This document shows positions 6,966 to 13,851 of a stretch of DNA of 16,653 bases, one piece after another. Numbering within the stretch: the stretch's first letter is position 1; each line of letters starts with the position of its first letter. Origin of the DNA: an uncultured Planctomycetia bacterium (GTDB taxonomy: Bacteria; Planctomycetota; UBA1135; GCA-002686595); the NCBI GenBank assembly GCA_938003765.1, contig CALKYE010000010.1:1-16653 (forward strand), in the 5' to 3' direction. A program made the translations under genes and the position numbers. The notes beneath the pieces were generated by a model. The model was given only the letters and a program-made list of their open reading frames with translations. It had not been told where the DNA came from and did not search any database.

Positions 6966-7952
6966 TCAGCCGTCGCTCGGAGCGGGCTCGAGCCAGCTCT
7001 CGAACTCGACGCGTCGCTCTTCCGAACGCTCGCGCTCCAGCGCGTGCCGAGCGAGCTCCGCCGCGCGCGCCCCATTGCCCGCCGCGCGGTGCAGACGTCC
7101 CAGGCGCAGCGCCAGCTCGGTGCGCTCGGGCTCGAGCTCGAACGCGCGTTCGAGGGCGCCGATCGCCGACGCACTGTCCCCGGACAGCACGCACACGGCG
7201 CCGAGCAGCTCGTGCGCCACGGCGAGCTGAGGATCGAGCTCGCACGCACGCTGGAGCCAGCCGCGGACCACGTCGGCTTCGACGACGGCGCGTTGCTCCG
7301 GCTCGGCGTCGACGAACAGCTCGGCCGCGTACACCAGTCGATCGGGATCGTTCTCCCCGTACGCGAAGGCGCGCGCGTAGGCCTCGAGCGCCGGCGCCGT
7401 GCGACCGGCCTTGCGGTGCGCGCGTGCGATCAATCGCCAGGTGAGCGCGTCCGCGGCGCCCAACTGCACGCGACGTTCGAGCAGCGGCAGGGCCTTGTCC
7501 TCGAGCGACAACTCGACGCGCAGGCGCGCGAGGAACAGCAGCGTGGAGAGTCGATCCGGGTCGCGTTGGAGCACGGACTCGAGGTACGGCTCGGCCGCGC
7601 GTCGGAAGCCCGCTTGCTCCAGCACCTCGGCCTGCGCCTCGAGCAGCTCCAGCCGATCGGGATAGCGCTTGAAGCCCTCGTCGAGCAGCGCGCGGGCGCT
7701 GGCGATGTCGTTGAGCTCGGCGAGCGCGCGAGCGGACTCGACGCAGGCGCTCGGCGCCTCGTCGCCGCCGAGCAGGTAGATCTCGTACCACGAGCTCGCC
7801 GCCAGCGCCCACTGGCCCGACTCGCTCGCAGCGCGCGCGCTGGCCACCGACACGCGCTGCGGTTCGGGATGACGGCGCACGCCGCGGCGCGGACCGCCCA
7901 CGCAAGCCGCGAGGAGTGCGAGCGTCAAGACCAGCCCGTTCGTGCGCGCCAT
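6966..7952 (-). CDS. TPR-repeat lipoprotein
   Basis: 328 residues. The N-terminus has a lipoprotein signal: MARTNGLVLTLALLAAC, with Cys17 in the lipobox LAAC followed by Gly-Gly. Tandem tetratricopeptide-type helix pairs fill about residues 35-315. Units include ALAELNDIASARALLDEGF, AEVLEQAGFRRAAEPYLESV, LARLRVELSLEDKALPLLER, HRKAGRTAPALEAYARAF and GRLHRAAGNGARAAELARHA. TPR solenoids bind protein partners; a lipid-anchored one would work at the outer membrane or in the periplasm, for instance in envelope assembly. No catalytic motif is seen. The gene is divergent from the HAD gene, with 67 bases between starts holding both promoters. No Shine-Dalgarno is visible. Confidence 0.82.
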   Translation of the reverse strand: MARTNGLVLTLALLAACVGGPRRGVRRHPEPQRVSVASARAASESGQWALAASSWYEIYLLGGDEAPSACVESARALAELNDIASARALLDEGFKRYPDRLELLEAQAEVLEQAGFRRAAEPYLESVLQRDPDRLSTLLFLARLRVELSLEDKALPLLERRVQLGAADALTWRLIARAHRKAGRTAPALEAYARAFAYGENDPDRLVYAAELFVDAEPEQRAVVEADVVRGWLQRACELDPQLAVAHELLGAVCVLSGDSASAIGALERAFELEPERTELALRLGRLHRAAGNGARAAELARHALERERSEERRVEFESWLEPAPSDG

Positions 7953-8019
7953 TCGAGCAGCGTACGAGCGCGTGGGAGCGTTGCAACCGCACGAGGCGCG
8001 CGTACGCTCGCGGCGACCG

Positions 8020-8736
8020 ATGGCGAGTTCGTTCCGACTGCGCGCCGTGTTCCTCGACGCCGGCGGGACGCTGCTCCACGAATCGCCCTCGCGCTGGGAG
8101 ATCTACGCCGACGCCGCGCGCGCGCACGGTCTCTCCAGTTCGGCGGCGGAGCTGCGCGAGGCGATGATCCGCGCTCACGACGAGCTGCCGCGAGAGCTCG
8201 GGCCGCACTTCCGCTACTCGCGCGGATGGTTCGAGGCCTTCATCGAGCGCGTCTTCGCGCAGCGCCTGGGGCTCGCGCGAGAGCGACTCCCGCAGCTCCA
8301 GCGCGAGCTGTTCGCGCGCTTCGAAGCGCCCGGCACGTTCCGCCTGTTTCCAGGCGCGCGGGAGCTCATCCGTTCGGCGCGCGCGCTGGGGCTGAAGGTC
8401 GGTGTCGTGTCGAACTGGAGCGAGTCCTTGCCCGGGATCCTCGCCGGACTCGGCCTCGCCGAGGAGCTCGACTTCACCGTGGTTTCCGCGCTCGAACGCT
8501 GCGAGAAGCCCGAACGCGCCATCTTCGAGCTCGCGTTGGCGCGCAGCGGAGTGAACCCGCGCGAGGCCGCGCACGTTGGCGACTGTCCCGAGCGGGACGT
8601 GCGCGGCGCCGGGGCGCTTGGCATGCTGACCGCGCTGGTCGAGCGCAGCGGGGTCGCGAGCGCCGCCCCGGCCGACCGAACCTGCGCCGACCTGTTCGAA
8701 GTGGAGCGATGGATACGCGAGCTGGCGACGACCTGA
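8020..8736 (+). CDS. HAD-superfamily hydrolase, subfamily IA (REG-2-like)
   Basis: 238 residues. ATG 8020 was chosen because an upstream in-frame start at 7942 would run into the divergent TPR gene and add non-family sequence. HAD motifs in order: I at 11-18 (FLDAGGTL, nucleophile Asp13), II at 128-132 (GVVSN, Ser131), III Lys163 in CEKPERAIFELAL, and IV at 186-193 (VGDCPERD). An all-helical cap lies between about 20 and 110. The second aspartate of the usual DxD motif is Gly15, so the normal acid/base is missing. The DAGGT variant recurs in REG-2-like HAD proteins, whose substrates are largely unknown. The gene opens a four-gene plus-strand operon, and its last 28 bases overlap the MoxR gene. 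Confidence 0.85.
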   Translation: MASSFRLRAVFLDAGGTLLHESPSRWEIYADAARAHGLSSSAAELREAMIRAHDELPRELGPHFRYSRGWFEAFIERVFAQRLGLARERLPQLQRELFARFEAPGTFRLFPGARELIRSARALGLKVGVVSNWSESLPGILAGLGLAEELDFTVVSALERCEKPERAIFELALARSGVNPREAAHVGDCPERDVRGAGALGMLTALVERSGVASAAPADRTCADLFEVERWIRELATT

Positions 8737-9749
8737 AGGCGCTCGAACGCGAGCTCGACGGACTGCTGGCCGGCCACCGCAACCTGCAGGCGGAGATCGG
8801 CAAGGTCTTCCGCGGCCACGACGAGATCGTGGAGCAGTTGCTGCTGTGCTTGTACGCCGGCGGACACGTGCTTCTCGAAGGCGTTCCGGGTCTGGGCAAG
8901 ACCACGCTCGTGCGCGCGCTCGCCGCCGCGCTCGAACTCTCGTTCCGCCGCATCCAGTTCACGCCCGACTTGATGCCGGGCGACATCCTCGGGCTGCGCC
9001 TGCTCGAAGAGGACGCGGCCGGCAAGAAGCACTTCACCTTCCAGCGCGGGCCGGTGTTCGCCAACGTGGTGCTCGCCGACGAGATCAACCGCGCGAGTCC
9101 GCGCACGCAGGCGGGCCTGCTCGAGGCGATGGCCGAGGGTCGCGTGACGCTGTTCGGCGAGAGCGCGCCGCTCGAGGATCCGTTCTTCCTGGTCGCCACC
9201 CAGAACCCGATCGAGATGGAGGGCACCTATCCGCTGCCCGAGGCTCAACTCGACCGCTTCCTCTACAAGATCGTGCTCGGGCTGCCGACGCTGGAGGAGA
9301 CCATCGCCGTGCTCGGCGCGACGGCGCACGCGCCGGAGCGAATCGAGAACGTCGTGCGCGCCGTGCTCTCGCGCGACGCGGTGCGACGCCTGCGCGTGCT
9401 GACGCGCCAGACGCCGACCTCCGCGGACGCGATCGAGCTCGCGGCGCGCGTCGTGCTCGCGACGCAGCCCGCTGGCGATGCGCCCGACGCGATCAAGCGC
9501 TACGTGAGGCACGGCGCGAGCCCGCGCGGCGGACAGGCGTTGCTGTGGACCGCCAAGGCGCGCGCGCTCGTGCGCGGACGTCTGCACGTCGCGCAGGAGG
9601 ATCTCGAGGCCGCCTGCGCGCCGGCCCTGCGCCACCGCTTGATCCTGGGTTACGAGGGCGAGGCGGCGGGCATTTCGACCGACGAGCTCGCGCGCGCAGC
9701 GCTGGAACACGCCCTCTCGCGCTCCAAGTCGCGTGCTTCATGGCGCTAG
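8709..9749 (+). CDS. MoxR-family AAA+ ATPase
   Basis: 346 residues. The ATG at 8709 lies inside the end of the HAD gene and is preceded by GTGGAGCG, a ribosome site very close to the start. Seen: Walker A GVPGLGKTT at 58-66, Walker B with VVLADEINRASPRTQAGLLE at 120-139, sensor 1 in ATQNPIE at 163-169, and EGTYPLPEAQLDRF at 171-184 with the arginine finger Arg183. A C-terminal helical lid domain (about 210-340) follows. MoxR ATPases act as chaperones that mature or remodel partner complexes, usually with VWA/DUF58 proteins encoded beside them. No such partner lies in this window; the neighbours are HAD and NAD-synthesis genes. A 30-base gap separates it from the glutaminase gene. Confidence 0.92.
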   Translation: MDTRAGDDLKALERELDGLLAGHRNLQAEIGKVFRGHDEIVEQLLLCLYAGGHVLLEGVPGLGKTTLVRALAAALELSFRRIQFTPDLMPGDILGLRLLEEDAAGKKHFTFQRGPVFANVVLADEINRASPRTQAGLLEAMAEGRVTLFGESAPLEDPFFLVATQNPIEMEGTYPLPEAQLDRFLYKIVLGLPTLEETIAVLGATAHAPERIENVVRAVLSRDAVRRLRVLTRQTPTSADAIELAARVVLATQPAGDAPDAIKRYVRHGASPRGGQALLWTAKARALVRGRLHVAQEDLEAACAPALRHRLILGYEGEAAGISTDELARAALEHALSRSKSRASWR

Positions 9750-9779
9750 CGCCGCGGATCCGATACACCAACACGCTCG

Positions 9780-10646
9780 ATGCCGCTCACCGATTGCCGC
9801 CTCACCCTGGCTCAGACCAACCCCGCGCTGGGCGCCGTGCAGCGCAATCTCGAGGACCACGTCGCGGCCATCCAGGCCGCGCTGGCCGCGGGCTCGCAAC
9901 TGATCGTGTTCCCCGAGCTGTCGCTCACGGGGTACTTCCTGAAGGATCAGACGGCGGAGCTGGCCCTCGACGTCGATGGGCCGGAGCTGCGGACGCTGCT
10001 CGAGCTGTCGAAGCGCATCTCGATCCTCGTGGGCTTCGTCGAGCGCGCGCGCGACGGGCGCATCTACAACTCGGCGGCCTTCCTCGAAGACGGCAAGTTG
10101 CTCCACGTGCACCGCAAGGTGCACCTCGTCACCTACGGCATGTTCGATGAAGAGCGCGAGTTCGCCGCGGGCGACGAGTTCCGCGCCTTCGAGTCCAAGC
10201 TCGGCCGCTTCGGCGTGCTGATCTGCGAAGACGCGTGGCACGTCTCGAGCGGACTGCAGCACTTCCTCGCCGGCGTCGACGCGATGCTCGTGCCCAGTTG
10301 CAGCCCGGGACGCGGCGTGGGCGGCGGCGCGACCGAACTCGGCTCGGAGACGACCTGGCGCACGCTGCTCGACGCGCACGCGATGCTGTTCCAGACCTGG
10401 GTCGTGTACGCCAACCGCGTCGGCTGGGAGGACGGCGTGTTCTTCTGGGGCGGTTCGCGAGTGATCGACCCGTTCGGCAAGTTGGTGGCGCGCATCGAGG
10501 GCTTCGAGCCGGCGCTGGCGCAGGCTTCGATCGACGGAGGCGCGCTGCGGCGCGCGCGCGTCGCGACCCCGCTCCTGCGCGACGCCAAGCCTTGGCTGCT
10601 CGCGCGCGCGCTCGAACGCATCGCCGCAGCGGAGCGTGCGCAGTGA
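9780..10646 (+). CDS. Stand-alone glutaminase of the nitrilase family, NAD synthetase type
   Basis: 288 residues, a complete carbon-nitrogen hydrolase domain. The catalytic triad is visible: Glu46 in FPELSLTGY, Lys113 in HRKVHL and Cys149 in LICEDAW. The CEDxW context is typical of the glutaminase domain of glutamine-dependent NAD synthetases, where it releases ammonia from glutamine. In most such enzymes this domain is fused to the synthetase; here it is a separate gene. Its TGA stop (10644-10646) overlaps the GTG start of the synthetase gene by four bases, which argues for two subunits of one enzyme. The C-terminal tail (about 265-288) is basic and helical. No Shine-Dalgarno precedes the start. 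A general amidase is the less likely alternative. Confidence 0.88.
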   Translation: MPLTDCRLTLAQTNPALGAVQRNLEDHVAAIQAALAAGSQLIVFPELSLTGYFLKDQTAELALDVDGPELRTLLELSKRISILVGFVERARDGRIYNSAAFLEDGKLLHVHRKVHLVTYGMFDEEREFAAGDEFRAFESKLGRFGVLICEDAWHVSSGLQHFLAGVDAMLVPSCSPGRGVGGGATELGSETTWRTLLDAHAMLFQTWVVYANRVGWEDGVFFWGGSRVIDPFGKLVARIEGFEPALAQASIDGGALRRARVATPLLRDAKPWLLARALERIAAAERAQ

Positions 10647-11464
10647 AGGAACTCGACATCCATCCGCCGCTGGTCGAGCAACTGCTCACCCAGTTCCTGC
10701 GCGAAGAACTCGCCAGCGCGGGCTTCACGCGAGCGGTGCTCGGCATCTCGGGCGGAATCGACTCCGCGCTGGTCGCGGCGCTGTGCGCGCGCGCGCTGGG
10801 TGCGGAGAACGTGCTCGGCGTGATGATGCCGTACCGCACTTCGAACCCCGACAGCGAGGGTCACGCGCGGTTGCTCGCCAAGGAACTCGGCATCCAGACC
10901 AAGAAGGTCGACATCAGCGCGATGGCCGACGGCTACCTCGCTGCGCACGAGGTGAAGGACCGCATGCGGCGCGGCAACGTGATGGCGCGCTGCCGGATGA
11001 TCGTGCTGTACGACCACTCGGTCGACTTCAAGGGGCTGGTGATCGGCACCAGCAACAAGACCGAGATCCTGCTGGGCTACTCGACGCAGTGGGGCGACTC
11101 GGCGAGCGCCATCAACCCGATCGGCGATCTGTACAAGCACCAGATCTACCAGCTCTCGCGCCACCTCGGCGTGCCCAGCGCGATCCTCGACAAGGCGCCT
11201 TCGGCGGACCTGTTCGAGGGGCAGACCGACGAGGGCGAACTCGGCTTCACCTACGCCGAGGCCGACCGGCTGCTGTACTGGATGGTCGACGAGCGCATGA
11301 GCGAGTCCGAGCTCGTCGCGCGCGGTTTCGAGGTCGCGTTCGTGCGCCGGATGGCCGCGCGCATCGCCGCGACGCAGTTCAAGCGCGTGATGCCGATCAT
11401 CGCCAAGCTCTCGCAGCGGACGATCAACCAGGACTTCCGCTACCTGCGCGACTGGGGCAAGTAA
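10643..11464 (+). CDS. nadE: NAD synthetase (synthetase subunit)
   Basis: 273 residues from GTG 10643 in a GTGA overlap with the glutaminase stop; GGAG at 10631-10634 is the likely ribosome site. It belongs to the N-type ATP pyrophosphatase family: the P-loop GISGGIDSA at 34-42, GTSNKTEILLGY at 135-146, the FKGL before it, and KAPSADLFEGQTDE at 184-197. NadE adenylates nicotinate adenine dinucleotide and amidates it to NAD+, using ammonia or glutamine-derived ammonia. The length fits the single-domain synthetase. Taken with the upstream gene, it probably forms a two-subunit glutamine-dependent enzyme. It is the last gene of the operon and converges on the GNAT gene, with 29 bases between stop codons. 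Confidence 0.93.
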   Translation: MKELDIHPPLVEQLLTQFLREELASAGFTRAVLGISGGIDSALVAALCARALGAENVLGVMMPYRTSNPDSEGHARLLAKELGIQTKKVDISAMADGYLAAHEVKDRMRRGNVMARCRMIVLYDHSVDFKGLVIGTSNKTEILLGYSTQWGDSASAINPIGDLYKHQIYQLSRHLGVPSAILDKAPSADLFEGQTDEGELGFTYAEADRLLYWMVDERMSESELVARGFEVAFVRRMAARIAATQFKRVMPIIAKLSQRTINQDFRYLRDWGK

Positions 11465-11486
11465 GCGCGCGCAGCGTGCGCGTCAG

Positions 11487-11507
11487 GCTGGCGTCACGCT
11501 GGCGTCA
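11487..11507. repeat. Tandem 11-base duplication at the end of the GNAT gene
   Basis: GCTGGCGTCA occurs twice with a period of 11 bases. The first copy contains the stop codon of the GNAT gene (11494-11496, minus strand) and the second encodes its last residues. It looks like a small slippage duplication between two convergent genes. Confidence 0.5.
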
Positions 11508-12060
11508 GGGCGCGCGTCCAGAGCTCGTGATCGCGAAGTCGGCCGCCCACGGCGCGCGGCTCGCACAGCCCGGGTTCGCACGTGAAGCCGAGCTTCCCAA
11601 GCAGCGCGCGCGAAGGCTCGTTCTCGGGCAGCACGAACGCTCGCACGAGCGCCAGCCCCAACTCGCTCGCGCTCCACGCCAGCACCGAGTGAGCCGCCTC
11701 CCCCATCAGCCCGCGGCGCGCATGCTCGGCGCCGATCCAAAAGCCGATCGTCGCGCTGCGCTCGCTCGCGTCGATGCGCGTCAGCGACAGCGCGCCCGCC
11801 ACGCGCCCGTCGTCGAGTCGTTCGATCAGCCAGCGGCGGCGATCGGCGCGGCGCACGAGGAAGCGCCGGAAGCGCTCGGGCCCGAAGGCGTCGTGGTCCG
11901 GCGCGTCGGCCTCCCACGGGGCGAGGAACTCGCGACTCGCCAGCCGCAACGCGACGAACGCCGCTTCGTCGGCGGGCGAAGGCGAGCGCAGCCGGACCTG
12001 CGCTCCACGCAGCTCGGGCGACGCCCAGACGCTCTCGCGCTTTCGCGTGCGGGTCGGCAT
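11494..12060 (-). CDS. GNAT acetyltransferase, RimJ/RimL-like
   Basis: 188 residues from ATG 12060. An upstream in-frame ATG at 12096 lies inside a strong hairpin and is less likely. The protein has the RimJ/RimL layout: VRLRSPSPADEAAFVALR near 22-39, GFWIGAEHARRGLMGEA at 106-122 with the acetyl-CoA pyrophosphate loop (ARRGLMG), and NEPSRALLGKLGFT at 147-160. The family acetylates the N-terminal amine of ribosomal proteins or small amines and cannot be narrowed further. A basic N-terminal extension (about 1-12) precedes the domain. It runs convergent to nadE and lies downstream of the coiled-coil gene, from which the hairpin at 12076-12110 separates it. No Shine-Dalgarno is seen. Confidence 0.88.
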   Translation of the reverse strand: MPTRTRKRESVWASPELRGAQVRLRSPSPADEAAFVALRLASREFLAPWEADAPDHDAFGPERFRRFLVRRADRRRWLIERLDDGRVAGALSLTRIDASERSATIGFWIGAEHARRGLMGEAAHSVLAWSASELGLALVRAFVLPENEPSRALLGKLGFTCEPGLCEPRAVGGRLRDHELWTRALTPA

Positions 12061-12075
12061 CGGGCTGGAAATGCT

Positions 12076-12110
12076 ACGGCAGGGAGCGCCGTGCAAGCGC
12101 TCCCTGCCGT
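12076..12110 (-). terminator. Strong 14-bp hairpin
   Basis: A perfect 14-bp stem pairs 12076-12089 (starting ACGGCAGGGAGCG) with 12097-12110 around a seven-base loop. It lies 33 bases beyond the stop of the coiled-coil gene and 16 bases before the GNAT start, both on the minus strand. After it on the minus strand comes TAGCATTTCC, which gives only a short T stretch. Most likely it terminates the upstream gene; it could also attenuate the GNAT gene. Confidence 0.6.
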
Positions 12111-12142
12111 GAGTTCGTCGCGACGCGTTCGAGAGCGTTCGC

Positions 12143-12592
12143 TCAGCCTTGCAGCATGCGTGCGAGCTCGTCGAAGTCGCAGGTCTTGATCATGGCCGAG
12201 TCGATCTTCGGCAACTGCGCGAACTTGCGCTGCTCGCTCGAGCTGAACTCGCGGCGCGACTGCGGTTCGCGCTCCGGCGCGCCGGTCGGGAACTCGAGGC
12301 CGAAGCTCGGATTGACGGCCTTCGCGAGGTCATCCGAGAGTCCGCTCGGCAGGGCCCCGCGCTTGTCGAGCGCGTTGCGGGCGCGCAGGCAGACGTCCAT
12401 CGTCTCCTGGAGGTTCTTCTGGATGCGCGTCAGGCGTTCGACATCCGGCGCGGGCCCGGCGAGCGATTGCTTGACCTTCGCCGTCGCGACCTCGAGGACC
12501 GCGATCAGGCAGTTGAGCTTCTTCCGCAGACGATCGCGGTACTCGGCGGAATCGAGGTTGTTCTCGGAGGAGGGCTGCGGCTGATCTTGCAT
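12143..12592 (-). CDS. Hypothetical coiled-coil protein
   Basis: 149 residues. No family recognised. The N-terminal 15 residues are polar. A helical, probably coiled-coil stretch spans about 17-80, with heptad-like Leu/Val spacing in RLRKKLNCLIAVLEVATAKV and LTRIQKNLQETMDVCLRARNAL. A Pro/Glu/Ser-rich linker (about 82-120) and a short C-terminal helix (DFDELARMLQG) follow. There is no signal peptide or membrane segment, so it is probably cytoplasmic. Base and codon usage match the neighbours. The C-terminal motif could be a docking peptide, but that is only a guess. It lies 204 bases downstream of the sigma operon on the same strand, behind a probable terminator, so it is probably transcribed separately. 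The start is preceded by CACTCC rather than a Shine-Dalgarno. Confidence 0.65.
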   Translation of the reverse strand: MQDQPQPSSENNLDSAEYRDRLRKKLNCLIAVLEVATAKVKQSLAGPAPDVERLTRIQKNLQETMDVCLRARNALDKRGALPSGLSDDLAKAVNPSFGLEFPTGAPEREPQSRREFSSSEQRKFAQLPKIDSAMIKTCDFDELARMLQG

Positions 12593-12757
12593 GGAGTGAC
12601 TCGAGGTGCTGCTGATCGCGAGTGTTCGCGGGTGTTCGTTCTGGCCGCGAGCAGGTGCGCTGCGCGGACGCCGAAAACTACCCCGACTTGAGCGCGGGCG
12701 CGGAAATCCGCGAGATCGCCGCAGGAGCGGGCCGGAAACTCTTTCTGGGTCGCGAGT

Positions 12758-12785
12758 CGTCGCGCCCCGCGAGATCGGCGCGACG
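12758..12785 (-). terminator. Hairpin after the sigma operon
   Basis: A 9-bp stem (CGTCGCGCC at 12758-12766 with 12777-12785) encloses a 10-base loop. It begins 11 bases past the stop of the RseB-like gene on the minus strand. There is no T-run immediately after it, only AGAGTTTC further on. It probably marks the end of the sigma / anti-sigma / RseB-like transcript. Confidence 0.4.
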
Positions 12786-12796
12786 CGCGTGAGAGT

Positions 12797-13837
12797 TCAG
12801 AGCGCGGCTTCGAGCAGGTCGAGCAGGTCTTCGACGGGCACCCGGCCCATGGCCGTGTACAGCTCGCCGTGCAGCGAGCCTTCCGCCGTGTTCCACGGCC
12901 CGACCGCCGGCGCCACGCGCACGATGTCGTCACGCCCCGGCGCCGTGTCCGGACCGCCGTGGAGGAAGAACACCACCTCGACTCCGTCGGTGAGCGTGTG
13001 CTTGGCCCACATCAACGTGCCAGCGCCCGCGGGATTCGGCGCCTCGATCGAGGTCGCCGACTTCAGCGCGAACAGGCCGCCGTCCGTGCGCGGCAGGCGC
13101 GGCTCGAAACCCAGTTGCGCGCGCGCGAGCCCCGGATCGGCGGGAAGCGTGCGCTCATCGGTCAACGGCTGGTGCCACGCCACTCCCGCGTGGGTCGGCG
13201 CGAGGTTCAAGCTCTCGAACTCGACGAGGCTGAGGAGCGTTCCCGAAGCGCTCTCCTGGCGCGCGCGCAGCACGAGCGCCGTCTGGGCGTCGACCGCGAT
13301 CTGGTAGCGCACCGACTCACCGGCCGTGCGCTGCACGATGTACTCGTTGCAGGATCGACCGGCGACGGTGACCAGCGCGCCCGTGTCGATGATCGAGTAG
13401 TTGCGCACGAAGCTGTCCACATCGCGCACCGCGAAGTCGCGATAGCGCTGCACGAAACCTTCGCGCGCCTTCTGCAGGACCAGGAACAACGCGGTCTGCT
13501 GCGCGGTGCTCGCGGGCGCGAGCAGCTCCGTCGCGTCGACTGCGAACAACCCGGCGCCGTCCGACGACACCTGCTCGCGATAGCGGAGCTCGCGCGGCTG
13601 GCCGTCCACCAGCCAGTACTGCTCCACGCGGCGCACGCCGCTGTGGGAGACGTTGCTCGGCGCCAGGCTCATCCGCTTGAGCAGCGGCAGCAGGTTGCGA
13701 GAGACGCCAGCGTTGCCGCCTGCCGGCGCGGTCAGGATCGCGCGCGGCGCCGCCGTCGGCTCTGCGTCCACGCCGCCGCCGCAGCCGGCGACGAGCGCCA
13801 GGCCGAGGGCAGCGAGGAACGAGAACGGGCGGGACAT
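12797..13837 (-). CDS. RseB/MucB-like lipoprotein
   Basis: 346 residues. A lipoprotein signal has Cys19 in the lipobox LVAGC. The body resembles RseB, a two-domain periplasmic regulator. The large LolA-like N-terminal domain (about 45-225) contains GRSCNEYIVQR and a run like the RseB strand region (VRYQIAVDAQTALVLRARQE, then LVEFESLNL). The smaller C-terminal domain (about 230-346) has LGFEPRLPR, DGVEVVFFLHGG and a final helix (VPVEDLLDLLEAAL). In E. coli, RseB shields the anti-sigma factor RseA and is thought to sense misplaced envelope lipids. Here the gene follows the anti-sigma gene by 14 bases, as in rpoE-rseA-rseB. The match is from memory of the family and sequence identity looks low. 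An unrelated LolA-fold lipoprotein is possible. Confidence 0.68.
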   Translation of the reverse strand: MSRPFSFLAALGLALVAGCGGGVDAEPTAAPRAILTAPAGGNAGVSRNLLPLLKRMSLAPSNVSHSGVRRVEQYWLVDGQPRELRYREQVSSDGAGLFAVDATELLAPASTAQQTALFLVLQKAREGFVQRYRDFAVRDVDSFVRNYSIIDTGALVTVAGRSCNEYIVQRTAGESVRYQIAVDAQTALVLRARQESASGTLLSLVEFESLNLAPTHAGVAWHQPLTDERTLPADPGLARAQLGFEPRLPRTDGGLFALKSATSIEAPNPAGAGTLMWAKHTLTDGVEVVFFLHGGPDTAPGRDDIVRVAPAVGPWNTAEGSLHGELYTAMGRVPVEDLLDLLEAAL

Positions 13838-13851
13838 GGCGGAGCTGCGAA

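Noticed and set aside
6289..8574. A 761-codon minus-strand frame spanning the Spy-like gene and beyond
   Set aside because: Only the last 187 codons read as a protein with a signal peptide and a ribosome site. The rest is Arg-rich antisense or out-of-frame sequence over the TPR and HAD genes.
6918..8708. A long in-frame extension upstream of the MoxR gene
   Set aside because: It lies antisense to the TPR gene and out of frame with the HAD gene and shows no domain. MoxR homology and a ribosome site begin at 8709.
8214..9710. A 498-codon minus-strand frame opposite the HAD and MoxR genes
   Set aside because: Arg/Ala/His-rich with no recognisable domain, and fully opposite two well-supported genes. 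Long antisense frames are expected at this GC content.
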